DNA of 5,543 nt from assembly GCA_947259625.1 (NCBI GenBank), contig CAMYMY010000262.1:1-5543 (forward strand), written 5' to 3'. The notes beneath the pieces were generated by a model that was given only the letters and a program-made list of their open reading frames with translations, made no database searches and was not told the origin of the DNA. This stretch comes from an uncultured Kiloniellales bacterium (GTDB lineage Bacteria; Pseudomonadota; Alphaproteobacteria; Kiloniellales; JAKSDN01). The translations under genes and the position numbers were made by a program. The stretch's first letter is position 1. Each line of letters begins with the position of its first letter. Below, one piece after another: positions 1-5,543 of this stretch.

Positions 1-477
1 CTTGTTGCCACGGAAATAGTCGGCCACGTTCAGCTCGGTTGTGGTGCCGGTATTCGTGCACACGGCGGCGCCGGCCAGTTCCTTGGCGCTCTTCACGCCC
101 AGATCCTTGCGCACCATGAAGCCCTGTCCGTCGTAATAGTTGACGCCGGCAAAGTTCAGTCCCAGAGCCGTGTCGCGCACCAGCGTCCAGCCGACGGAAA
201 CGGCTTGTTGGGCACGGTCGCTCCATTGCAGCAGCATGACGGCGACGCCGTGGTCTCCGGCGGCGCGAATCGCCGCGACGACCGTTTCGTTCCTGAAGGC
301 TTTCGCCAGTCCCTGGAGCTGGAGCGCGAATTCCTCGTCGCTGACGCTGAGGGAGGCATCCACCGCCAGGATCAGCTCGAGCTGCACGCGTTCGGCGCGA
401 ACCGCCGTCGGCGAGCCGAGGGCGAAGCAAAGCAAGGCCAAGGCGCCGAGCCCCGGTGAGCGGAGAATAGCGGTCAA
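1..477 (-). CDS. Hybrid open frame: DUF1194 N-terminus joined to an AapJ-like segment, partial
   Basis: The frame is open from a TTG at 477-475 to the left edge (159 codons, C-terminus missing). Residues 1-28 look like a Sec signal peptide with a hydrophobic core (LGALALLCFAL) and a likely cleavage at AVRA. Residues 29-102 resemble DUF1194, a secreted von Willebrand A-like family of alphaproteobacteria: VQLELILAVDASLSV carries a MIDAS-type DxSxS (D40, S42, S44), and GVAVMLLQWS followed by VGWTLVRD matches the family's second core strand region. From about residue 103 the sequence becomes that of the general L-amino-acid binding protein AapJ: TALGLNFAGVNYYDGQGF, then VRKDLGVKSAKEL and TGTTTELNVADYFR. 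Neither family is known to contain the other, so this is a chimera. The start is inferred: TTG is the first usable codon after the SBP2 stop, 3 bases away, and gives a complete signal peptide, but the upstream ribosome site is weak. The product would lack most of the DUF1194 fold and the first part of AapJ, so it is unlikely to work as either. Confidence 0.72.
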   Translation of the reverse strand, partial: MTAILRSPGLGALALLCFALGSPTAVRAERVQLELILAVDASLSVSDEEFALQLQGLAKAFRNETVVAAIRAAGDHGVAVMLLQWSDRAQQAVSVGWTLVRDTALGLNFAGVNYYDGQGFMVRKDLGVKSAKELAGAAVCTNTGTTTELNVADYFRGNK

Positions 478-480
478 GGT

Positions 481-1572
481 TCAGTTTCCGGCGAGCCACT
501 CCTCGAACCGCCGATCCATCCTGTCCTGGTTGTCGGACCACCAGTCGAAGTCGTTCTGCACGGCAGTCTGCGAATTGTCTTCCGAGGTCGGCAGCTGCCA
601 TTTCATCTCCGGGCCGATCAGCGCCATCGACGAGCGGCGCGCCGGGCCGTAGGAGATGTACTTGCTTTGGTCGGCGAGCCTTTGTGTGTCGGTCGAAAAG
701 GCGACGAAGTCCAAGGCCGTCTTCAGGTTCTTCGTGCCCTTGACGATGGCCCAGAGGTCGAAATCCCAGATCTGGCCGTCCCACACGATGACGTAGGGCC
801 TGCCCTCCTTGACGATCGGATCGTAGAGACGCCCGTTGTAGACCGAGGTCATGACGACATCGCCGGCGGCGAGCATCTTCGGCGGGTCCGACCCGACCTC
901 CCACCACACGACATGGTCCCTGATCCTGTCCAGGATCTTGAAGGCCCGGGCGACGCCGCCGGGCTTGGCCAGCTCCTCGTAGACCCTGTCCGGCGCAACG
1001 CCGTCGGCCATCAGCGCCCACTCGATGTTCACGCGCGGCGACTTGCGCAGCCCGCGCTTGCCGGGAAATCTCTCGACGTCGAAGAAATGCGCGATCGTGC
1101 GGGGCTTGTCGCCCGGGAACCGGGTCACGTCGTAGGCGTAGACCGTCGCCCAGACGACCTCGCCGACGGCGCAGTCCTGCAGGGCGTGGGGCAGGAAATC
1201 CTCGTATATCGACAGGCCGTCGTCGCCGGGCGGCAGGATCGTGTGGGGGATCGTCTCGAACAGGCCCGCGTCGCAGCCGCGTATGGCGTCCGACAGCTCG
1301 ACGTCGACCACGTCCCAGAGGATCTCGCCGGTTTCGACCTGCCGCGCGACTTGTTCGAGGCCGCCGTTGTAGTCCACGACGTTGAACCGGACGCCGGTCT
1401 TCTCGGTGAAGGGCTTCATATAGGCTTCGACCTGGCTGTTCGTATAGGCGCCGCCCCAGGAGACCACGGTCAAAGGCTCGGCGGACCTTGCCGGAGCGGC
1501 CGGGACCAGAGCGCTAAGGACCGTGCAGACGACCGCCAGCGGCGAAGCGGTCCGAAGCCGTAGGTGTGCCAT
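481..1572 (-). CDS. Second periplasmic substrate-binding protein, PotD-like (SBP2)
   Basis: This 363-residue protein is a spermidine/putrescine-type extracellular solute-binding protein (COG0687-like) that would capture ligand in the periplasm and present it to the permeases. Residues 1-31 form a Sec signal peptide (hydrophobic PLAVVCTVLSALV, probable cleavage near ARSA). The mature part begins LTVVSWGGAYTNSQVEAY, the usual first strand and helix of this family. Other landmarks are VDYNGG (66-71), DVELSD (90-95), the pair Cys100/Cys134, VVWATVYAYD (139-148), WDGQIWDFDLW (264-274) and FSTDTQRLADQ (292-302). It aligns without gaps to SBP1 over 331 residues, with 194 identities by hand count (about 59%). 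The ATG at 1572-1570 lies 26 bases after the second permease; an ATG start with a full signal peptide supports it, and a GGGG-containing stretch upstream is a modest ribosome site. Cys16 is not in a convincing lipobox, so a soluble periplasmic protein is more likely than a lipoprotein. Substrate unknown. Confidence 0.93.
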   Translation of the reverse strand: MAHLRLRTASPLAVVCTVLSALVPAAPARSAEPLTVVSWGGAYTNSQVEAYMKPFTEKTGVRFNVVDYNGGLEQVARQVETGEILWDVVDVELSDAIRGCDAGLFETIPHTILPPGDDGLSIYEDFLPHALQDCAVGEVVWATVYAYDVTRFPGDKPRTIAHFFDVERFPGKRGLRKSPRVNIEWALMADGVAPDRVYEELAKPGGVARAFKILDRIRDHVVWWEVGSDPPKMLAAGDVVMTSVYNGRLYDPIVKEGRPYVIVWDGQIWDFDLWAIVKGTKNLKTALDFVAFSTDTQRLADQSKYISYGPARRSSMALIGPEMKWQLPTSEDNSQTAVQNDFDWWSDNQDRMDRRFEEWLAGN

Positions 1573-1598
1573 TGCTGCCGACCCCGCTCGACGGCCCC

Positions 1599-2453
1599 TC
1601 AGGTGGACCGTATGCCTCGCAGGCGCTCGTTGCGCCGGCGCAGGCCTTCCAGCACCGACATCAACACGATCGAGAAGGTGATCAGCAGGGTCGCCACCGC
1701 CAGGATCGTCGGGCTGATCTGCTCGCGGATGCCGGCCCACATCTGGCGCGGGATGGTGCGCTGCTCGAAGCCGGCGAGGAAGAGCACGACGACGACCTCG
1801 TCGAAGGAGGTGATGAAGGCGAAGAGCGCGCCGGAGATGACCCCCGGCAGGATCAGCGGCACGATCACCTTGAAGAAGGTGCGGGTGGGATCGGCGCCGA
1901 GGCTGGCCGAGGCCCGGGTCAGCGAGTGGTCGAAGCCGACCAGGGTGGCGGTCACCGTGATCACCACGAAGGGCGTGCCCAGCGCCGTGTGCGCCAGGAT
2001 CAGGCCCAGATAGGTCTGCGCCAGGCCGATCTTGGAGTAGAAGAAGTACATGCCGGCCGCGGTGATGATCAGCGGCACGATCATCGGCGAGATCAGGACG
2101 CCCATGACCGCCGTGCGGTAGGGCATGTAGGCCCGGCTCAGGCCCAGGGCCGCCAGCGTGCCGAGGAAGGTCGCCAGCAGGGTCGAGAAGATCGCGACGA
2201 TGAAGCTGTTCTTGATCGAATGGACCCACTGCGGGTTGTTGAAGATGTCCTCGTACCAGCGCAGGGAATAGGCCTCCGGCTCGAGCCGCAGCATGCTCTC
2301 GTTGAAGGTGAAATAGGGCTCGGCGTTGAACGAGAGCGGCACGATCACCAGGATCGGCATGATCAGGAACAGGAAGATCAGGCCGCACAGCACCCGGAAG
2401 CCGTAGTACCAGCTCCGTTCCAGGGGTCCCGCATAGGGCGGCAAGGCAGCCAT
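1599..2453 (-). CDS. ABC transporter permease, PotC-like
   Basis: This 284-residue inner-membrane protein is the second permease of the importer and should pair with the upstream PotB-like permease. Hydrophobic segments are visible at about 20-42, 82-105, 115-137, 145-170, 200-228 and 248-268, the usual six-helix arrangement of PotC-type permeases, and the length is normal. The cytoplasmic EAA loop that contacts the ATPase is at about 180-204: RASASLGADPTRTFFKVIVP continuing to LPG, with the conserved glycine (SLGA) and the closing LP-G. The basic C-terminus (LRRRNERLRG) fits an inside-facing end. The ATG at 2453-2451 comes 4 bases after the first permease's TAG, implying translational coupling; its ribosome site would fall inside the end of that gene. 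SBP2 follows 26 bases downstream. By analogy it belongs to the polyamine-type class (COG1177), but substrate specificity is not determined by this protein alone. Confidence 0.95.
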   Translation of the reverse strand: MAALPPYAGPLERSWYYGFRVLCGLIFLFLIMPILVIVPLSFNAEPYFTFNESMLRLEPEAYSLRWYEDIFNNPQWVHSIKNSFIVAIFSTLLATFLGTLAALGLSRAYMPYRTAVMGVLISPMIVPLIITAAGMYFFYSKIGLAQTYLGLILAHTALGTPFVVITVTATLVGFDHSLTRASASLGADPTRTFFKVIVPLILPGVISGALFAFITSFDEVVVVLFLAGFEQRTIPRQMWAGIREQISPTILAVATLLITFSIVLMSVLEGLRRRNERLRGIRST

Positions 2454-2457
2454 GATT

Positions 2458-3720
2458 CTAACCCAGCTTCATGTTGTCGATGCCGACGATACGGTTGTAC
2501 AGCCAGTAGAGCGCCAAGACCCCCAGCAGCAGGATGCCGCCGAGCGCCGCGGCCAGGCCCCAGTTCAGCGACTTCTGCATGTGGAAGGCGATGAAGTTGC
2601 TGATCAGCTGGCCGGTCCGCCCGCCGACCAGGGCCGGCGTGATGTAGTAGCCGATCGCCAGGATGAACACGAGGATCGAGCCCGCGCCGATGCCCGGGAC
2701 CGTTTGCGGGAAATACACCGTCCAGAAGGCCCTCGGCGGCGTCGCGCCGAGCGATCTGGCGGCGCGCATGTAGCTCGGCGAGATGGTCTTCATGACGCTG
2801 AACAGCGGCAGCACCATGAACGGCAGCAGGATATGCACCATGGCGATCACCGTGCCGGTCATGTTGTAGATCATCTGCAGCCGGTTGTCGTCGCCGATCA
2901 GCCCGAGCCACACGGCGATGTCGTTCAGCACCCCCTCGGTCTGCAGCAGGACGATCCACGAGGTGGTGCGGACCAGCAGCGAGGTCCAGAACGGCAGCAG
3001 CACCATGATCATCAGCAGGTTGCTGATCCCGGTCGGCAGGGTCGCCATCAGATAGGCGATCGGGTAGGCGAGAAGCAGGCAGAGGCCGGTGATCAGCAAG
3101 CTGACCCACAAGGTCCGAACGAACAGGGGAACGTAGATCTGCCGGTCCTCGGGCTGCGAGACGATGTTGCCCTCGGCGTCGTATTGCATGTCGACGGCCG
3201 CCAGGTAGTAGGACAGGGTATAGGGGGCTCCGATCTGCTTCAGTCTGGCCCAAAGATCCGGGTCGCCCCATTTCTTATCGATCTTGAGGAAGGCCTCCTT
3301 GTAGGGCCCCTGCTTGATCCTTTTCAGCCTGCGCGCGGTCTTGGTGATCGTGCTGCGCGAGCCGGGCATCTCGTAATTGAGCCGGGTCGCCACCTTGCCG
3401 ATGGTCCGCGCCTTGCTCCCCGCCACCATCTCCTCCGCCAGGATCGCGAAGACCGGCTCGTCCGGGACCTCCCCGAATTTCCAGGTCTCGAGCGCCGCCA
3501 GCGTTCTCGGCAGGGTCTCGGCCACGACCGGGTTGTCGACCGAGCGGAAGGTCATGTCCAGGATCGGGACGATGAAGGTAATGAGGATGAAGGCCAGCAG
3601 CGGCAGTACGAGGGCGAAGGCCGCGATCTTCTTGCGCCGTTCCGCCTGCGCCAGCCTGCTCTTCAGCGGGACGCCGTCGGCGGTGGTGATGACCGTTTGA
3701 TCCGCGGTGATCTCTGCCAT
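2458..3720 (-). CDS. ABC transporter permease, PotB-like, with long first periplasmic loop
   Basis: This 420-residue inner-membrane permease is the first of the two channel subunits. Hydrophobic segments lie at about 32-56, 199-226, 233-260, 285-308, 345-366 and 388-410. The EAA loop is at about 319-343 (RAARSLGATPPRAFWTVYFP, then a closing VPG), where the ATPase docks. Between the first and second segments is a loop of about 140 residues (57-198), containing a basic patch TKTARRLKRIKQ (126-137) and ending at PEDRQIYVPLFVRT. This makes the protein much longer than E. coli PotB (about 285 residues); from memory, alphaproteobacterial PotB-like permeases often have such an insertion, so it is probably a subfamily trait. 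I chose the ATG at 3720-3718 (MAEITADQ). An in-frame TTG at 3771-3769 would add 17 residues (MLRALIEEYPSF...) but is a weaker codon and resembles nothing I know. The ribosome site before the ATG is poor compared with that of SBP1, consistent with lower permease than binding-protein synthesis. Confidence 0.93.
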   Translation of the reverse strand: MAEITADQTVITTADGVPLKSRLAQAERRKKIAAFALVLPLLAFILITFIVPILDMTFRSVDNPVVAETLPRTLAALETWKFGEVPDEPVFAILAEEMVAGSKARTIGKVATRLNYEMPGSRSTITKTARRLKRIKQGPYKEAFLKIDKKWGDPDLWARLKQIGAPYTLSYYLAAVDMQYDAEGNIVSQPEDRQIYVPLFVRTLWVSLLITGLCLLLAYPIAYLMATLPTGISNLLMIMVLLPFWTSLLVRTTSWIVLLQTEGVLNDIAVWLGLIGDDNRLQMIYNMTGTVIAMVHILLPFMVLPLFSVMKTISPSYMRAARSLGATPPRAFWTVYFPQTVPGIGAGSILVFILAIGYYITPALVGGRTGQLISNFIAFHMQKSLNWGLAAALGGILLLGVLALYWLYNRIVGIDNMKLG

Positions 3721-3780
3721 GGTCCCGTCGCCAATGAAGCTCGGATATTCCTCAATCAAGGCCCGGAGCAAAGTCCGAAC

Positions 3781-3804
3781 GGAGAGCGGAGCGATCCGCC
3801 CCCC
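3781..3804 (-). promoter_or_regulatory. Intercistronic hairpin between SBP1 and the first permease
   Basis: In the 101-base gap after SBP1 the transcript can form a 10-pair stem with a 4-base loop. The core GCGGA / TCCGC is perfect (3795-3799 with 3786-3790, loop TCGC), and it extends by five more pairs, two of them G-U (3800-3804 with 3781-3785). It is not followed by a run of U, so it does not look like an intrinsic terminator. In many binding-protein operons a stem at this position stabilises the binding-protein message over the permease message; applying that here is inference. Short GC-rich inverted repeats also occur by chance in DNA of this composition. Confidence 0.4.
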
Positions 3805-3821
3805 GTTCGAGGCTCAGGTCT

Positions 3822-4901
3822 CTATTTGGCCAGCCAGGCGGCGAACCTTTCGTTCATCTCGTCCTGATGGTCCGCCCACCACTCGAAATTGTTCTGGAGG
3901 GCGTTCTTGAAGTTCTCGGTGTAGGTCGGCATGTGCGGCTGCATGTCCGGCGCCACCAGGGGCAGCGAGGACTTGCGCACCGGCCCGTAGGAGATCCACT
4001 TGGCCTGGTCGGCGAGGCGCTGGGTGTCGGTCGAGAACTTGATGAAGTCGAGAGTCTGCTTCAGGTTCTTCGAGCCCCTGGGGATGCCCCAGAGGTCGAG
4101 GTCCCAGACCTGGCCGTCCCAGACGATCTCGAAGGGCTTCTTCTCCGTGAAGATCGCGTTGAACAGGCGGCCGTTGTAGGCCGTCGTCATGGCGACCTCG
4201 CCGTCGGCCAGCATCTGCGGCGGCTGGGCACCGGCCTCCCACCAGATCACGTCGTCCTTGATCCGGTCGAGCGCCGCGAAGGCGCGGTCGACGCCTTCGG
4301 GCGTGGACAGCACCTCGTAGACCTTGTCCACCGGGACGCCGTCGCCGATCAGCGCGAACTCGAGCTGCGGCTTCGGACCCTTGCGCATGCCGCGCTTGCC
4401 GGGGAACTTCTTGACGTTGAAGAAGTCGGCCATGGTCGTCGGCTTTTCACCGGGGAACTTCGTCGTGTCGTAGGCGTAGACCGTCGACCAGACGATGGTG
4501 CCGACCGCGCACTCGTGGACGGCGCCCGGGACGAAGTCCTTGGCCGCGGGCGTGCCGTCGGGAGCCGGCGGCAGAATCGAGATGTCGATGGTCTCCAGGA
4601 TGCCCTCGTCGCAGCCGAGCACGACGTCCGAGAGCTCCAGGTCGACCGCGTCCCAGGTCACGTTGCCGGCCTCGACCTGGGCGCGGATCTCGGCCAGTCC
4701 GCCGTTGTAGTCCGCCGAGTTGATCTTGATCCCGGTCTTCGCCGTGTAGGGCTTGTGATAGGCCTCGAGCTGGCTCTTGGTATAGGCGCCGCCCCAGGAC
4801 ACGATGGTGAGCGCCTTCTGGGCCAGCGCCGGCGCAGCGGTCAGCAGGCCCGCCGCGGCAATCGCCGCCGTCAGCGTGGTGTACTTGGTCAAACCTTTCA
4901 T
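3822..4901 (-). CDS. Periplasmic substrate-binding protein, PotD-like (SBP1)
   Basis: This 359-residue protein is a spermidine/putrescine-type extracellular solute-binding protein and the main candidate to feed the transporter. Residues 1-27 are a clear Sec signal peptide: basic start MKGLTKY, hydrophobic core, cleavage after APALA. The mature protein starts QKALTIVSWGGAYTKSQLEAY. Family landmarks are ADYNGG (63-68), DLELSD (87-92), Cys97 and Cys131, IVWSTVYAYD (136-145), FPGKRGMRKGP (166-176), the tryptophan pair at 220-221, WDGQVWDLDLW (261-271) and STDTQRLADQ (290-299). Many aromatic and acidic residues in these motifs suit a cationic ligand such as a polyamine, but I could not place the E. 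coli PotD contact residues one by one, so the ligand is open. The ATG at 4901-4899 is supported by the signal peptide and a strong ribosome site at 4917-4911. It lies 119 bases after the ATPase gene and 101 before the first permease, the widest gaps in the operon, both with hairpins. Confidence 0.95.
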   Translation of the reverse strand: MKGLTKYTTLTAAIAAAGLLTAAPALAQKALTIVSWGGAYTKSQLEAYHKPYTAKTGIKINSADYNGGLAEIRAQVEAGNVTWDAVDLELSDVVLGCDEGILETIDISILPPAPDGTPAAKDFVPGAVHECAVGTIVWSTVYAYDTTKFPGEKPTTMADFFNVKKFPGKRGMRKGPKPQLEFALIGDGVPVDKVYEVLSTPEGVDRAFAALDRIKDDVIWWEAGAQPPQMLADGEVAMTTAYNGRLFNAIFTEKKPFEIVWDGQVWDLDLWGIPRGSKNLKQTLDFIKFSTDTQRLADQAKWISYGPVRKSSLPLVAPDMQPHMPTYTENFKNALQNNFEWWADHQDEMNERFAAWLAK

Positions 4902-4910
4902 CGATCACTG

Positions 4911-4917
4911 TCTCCCT
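4911..4917 (-). promoter_or_regulatory. Ribosome binding site of SBP1
   Basis: The minus strand reads AGGGAGA here, 9 bases before the ATG at 4901. It is the best Shine-Dalgarno match in the window and fixes the SBP1 start. The permease and SBP2 starts have visibly weaker sites, which fits a need for more binding protein than membrane subunits. Confidence 0.75.
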
Positions 4918-4921
4918 GTTT

Positions 4922-4941
4922 GCCGCCGCCCGAGCGGCGGC
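4922..4941 (-). promoter_or_regulatory. GC-rich hairpin just upstream of the SBP1 ribosome site
   Basis: A perfect 8-base inverted repeat (GCCGCCGC / GCGGCGGC) surrounds a 4-base loop TCGG in the minus-strand transcript. The stem ends 4 bases before the AGGGAGA site of SBP1. What follows is AAACAGGG, not a U-run, so termination is unlikely. Its position suggests a 5' cap on a processed SBP1 message or an effect on ribosome access; both are inference. Confidence 0.45.
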
Positions 4942-4971
4942 GCGTTGCACTTGCTCTCTCCGCGCCCGTCT

Positions 4972-4998
4972 GCGCCGCCGGGTCGAAGGCGGCGGCGC
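4972..4998 (-). promoter_or_regulatory. GC-rich hairpin downstream of the ATPase gene
   Basis: A perfect 9-base inverted repeat (GCGCCGCCG / CGGCGGCGC) with a 9-base loop lies 22 bases after the ATPase stop codon. No U-run follows, so it is at best a weak or factor-assisted terminator and more likely an mRNA 3'-end stabiliser. Its arms share the GCCGCCG/CGGCGGC core with the hairpin at 4922-4941, so the two can also pair with each other in alternative folds. Confidence 0.42.
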
Positions 4999-5020
4999 GT
5001 CCGGGCCTGTCAGCCGGCGC

Positions 5021-5543
5021 CTAGATCACGTCGAGCGCCCGGCAATCCTCGGCCTGCCACCCGATCTTCACCGTCTCTCCCGGCTTCAGGTGGACATGGC
5101 CCGAGGCGTTCGGCACCTTGACGATGAAATCGTCGTGGCCGCAGACGTTCACCCGGGTGCGCATGTGGTCGCCCAGATAGATCAGCTCCTCGACCCGGGC
5201 CTCGAAGACGTTGGGGACGCTGCCCTCGTCCGGATTGACGAAGACCCGTTCCGGCCGCAGCGACAGCGTGGATCGGGTGCCGGCTCCGGCGATGTTCACG
5301 GCCAGCGCCTTGACCGTCCCGCCGCCGTCGATCTCGATCGAGCAGGTCGTCCCGTTGACGCCGCTCACCTTGCCCAGCAGCCTGTTGTTCTCGCCGATGA
5401 ACTGGGCGACGAAGGCGTTGTCCGGCAGCTCGTAGAGCGCCTCTGGGCTGGCCAGCTGCTGGATCACGCCGTCGTTGAACACGGCGATGCGGTTCGACAT
5501 GGTCAGCGCCTCGGACTGGTCGTGGGTGACGTAGACCACGGTG
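5021..5543 (-). CDS. ABC transporter ATP-binding protein, PotA-like, C-terminal part
   Basis: This is the last 173 residues of the importer's ATPase; the N-terminus with the Walker A, signature and Walker B motifs is outside the right edge. The visible part begins TVVYVTHDQSEALTMSNRIAV, which contains the H-loop histidine (THDQ) that senses the ATP gamma-phosphate. Next comes the end of the nucleotide-binding domain, SPEALYELPDNAFVAQFIGENN, almost diagnostic of the PotA/CysA/UgpC subfamily. The remainder is a C-terminal TOBE-type regulatory domain: LSLRPERVFVNP, then VEELIYLGDHMRTRVNV, ending CRALDVI with TAG at 5023-5021. The protein works as a dimer on the cytoplasmic face, docking on the EAA loops of the two permeases downstream. 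Because the frame is open at the window edge, the GTG at 5539 is an internal valine codon, not a start. It is first in the operon order seen here. Confidence 0.95.
   Translation of the reverse strand, partial: TVVYVTHDQSEALTMSNRIAVFNDGVIQQLASPEALYELPDNAFVAQFIGENNRLLGKVSGVNGTTCSIEIDGGGTVKALAVNIAGAGTRSTLSLRPERVFVNPDEGSVPNVFEARVEELIYLGDHMRTRVNVCGHDDFIVKVPNASGHVHLKPGETVKIGWQAEDCRALDVI

Noticed and set aside
1516..1572. SBP2 as a lipoprotein because of Cys16 in its signal region
   Set aside because: The residues before Cys16 (AVV) do not match a lipobox, and a normal Sec cleavage site (ARSA) follows after a longer hydrophobic stretch.
481..2388. A single 635-codon minus-strand open frame covering SBP2 and most of the PotC-like permease region
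   Set aside because: Only the last 363 codons encode a recognisable protein. The upstream part is out of frame with the true permease and is Arg/Pro/Ala/His-rich shadow translation.
3721..3771. Alternative upstream TTG start for the PotB-like permease adding 17 residues
   Set aside because: The ATG at 3720 gives a normal cytoplasmic tail before the first membrane segment; the added residues have no family resemblance and TTG is the weaker start. It is not excluded without N-terminal data.
2452..3867. Long plus-strand open frame of 471 codons opposite the first permease
   Set aside because: The composition (runs of D, H, Q, R, G) is typical of antisense reading of GC-rich genes, with no family motif. 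The same holds for the plus-strand frames at 3867-5024, 1566-2594 and 667-1563.
4922..4998. Rho-independent terminator between the ATPase and SBP1
   Set aside because: Both stems are GC-rich but neither is followed by a U-run on the transcribed strand, and the genes on either side belong to one transporter.
5021..5539. A separate small gene starting at GTG 5539
   Set aside because: The frame is open to the window edge and begins in the middle of a conserved ATPase motif (VYVTHDQ), so it is the tail of a longer gene.
1..5543. Insertion sequence, CRISPR array, tRNA/rRNA gene or phage element
   Set aside because: I saw no transposase motifs, regular repeats with spacers, tRNA-like folds or phage proteins. 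Nearly all of the window is explained by the transporter genes.

Overview
The window holds most of one ABC-importer operon of the spermidine/putrescine (PotABCD-like) class, read entirely on the minus strand from right to left. The DNA is GC-rich, the genes are closely packed, and the protein styles resemble alphaproteobacteria: a PotB-like permease with a large extra loop, a DUF1194-type secreted protein, and an AapJ-like sequence. A rhizobial or Rhodospirillales-like alphaproteobacterium is the best guess. This is inferred from family resemblance, not from a marker gene.

Layout in transcription order (right to left): (1) 5543-5021, C-terminal part of the ATPase, with its start outside the window; (2) 4901-3822, periplasmic binding protein SBP1; (3) 3720-2458, first permease (PotB-like); (4) 2453-1599, second permease (PotC-like); (5) 1572-481, second binding protein SBP2, a clear paralogue of SBP1; (6) 477-1, an open frame running off the left edge that begins as a DUF1194 (von Willebrand A-like) secreted protein and continues in frame as the middle of an AapJ-type amino-acid-binding protein. 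Genes 3-4, 4-5 and 5-6 are 4, 26 and 3 bases apart, so they are probably co-transcribed. The gaps before and after SBP1 (119 and 101 bases) contain GC-rich hairpins without U-tracts, which fits intercistronic processing or stabilisation better than termination.

The two permeases should form the membrane channel, the ATPase dimer should power it, and either binding protein could deliver substrate from the periplasm. The substrate is not readable from sequence: the family takes up polyamines and related cationic or opine-like compounds. No promoter is visible; the operon promoter probably lies beyond the right edge.

Most of the window is an ordinary transporter locus. The two points most worth a second look are the DUF1194/AapJ hybrid at the left end, which could be a genuine deletion fusion or an assembly chimera, and the pair of gap-free, about 59% identical binding proteins placed on either side of the permease genes. 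I found no defence system, mobile element, CRISPR array or RNA gene.
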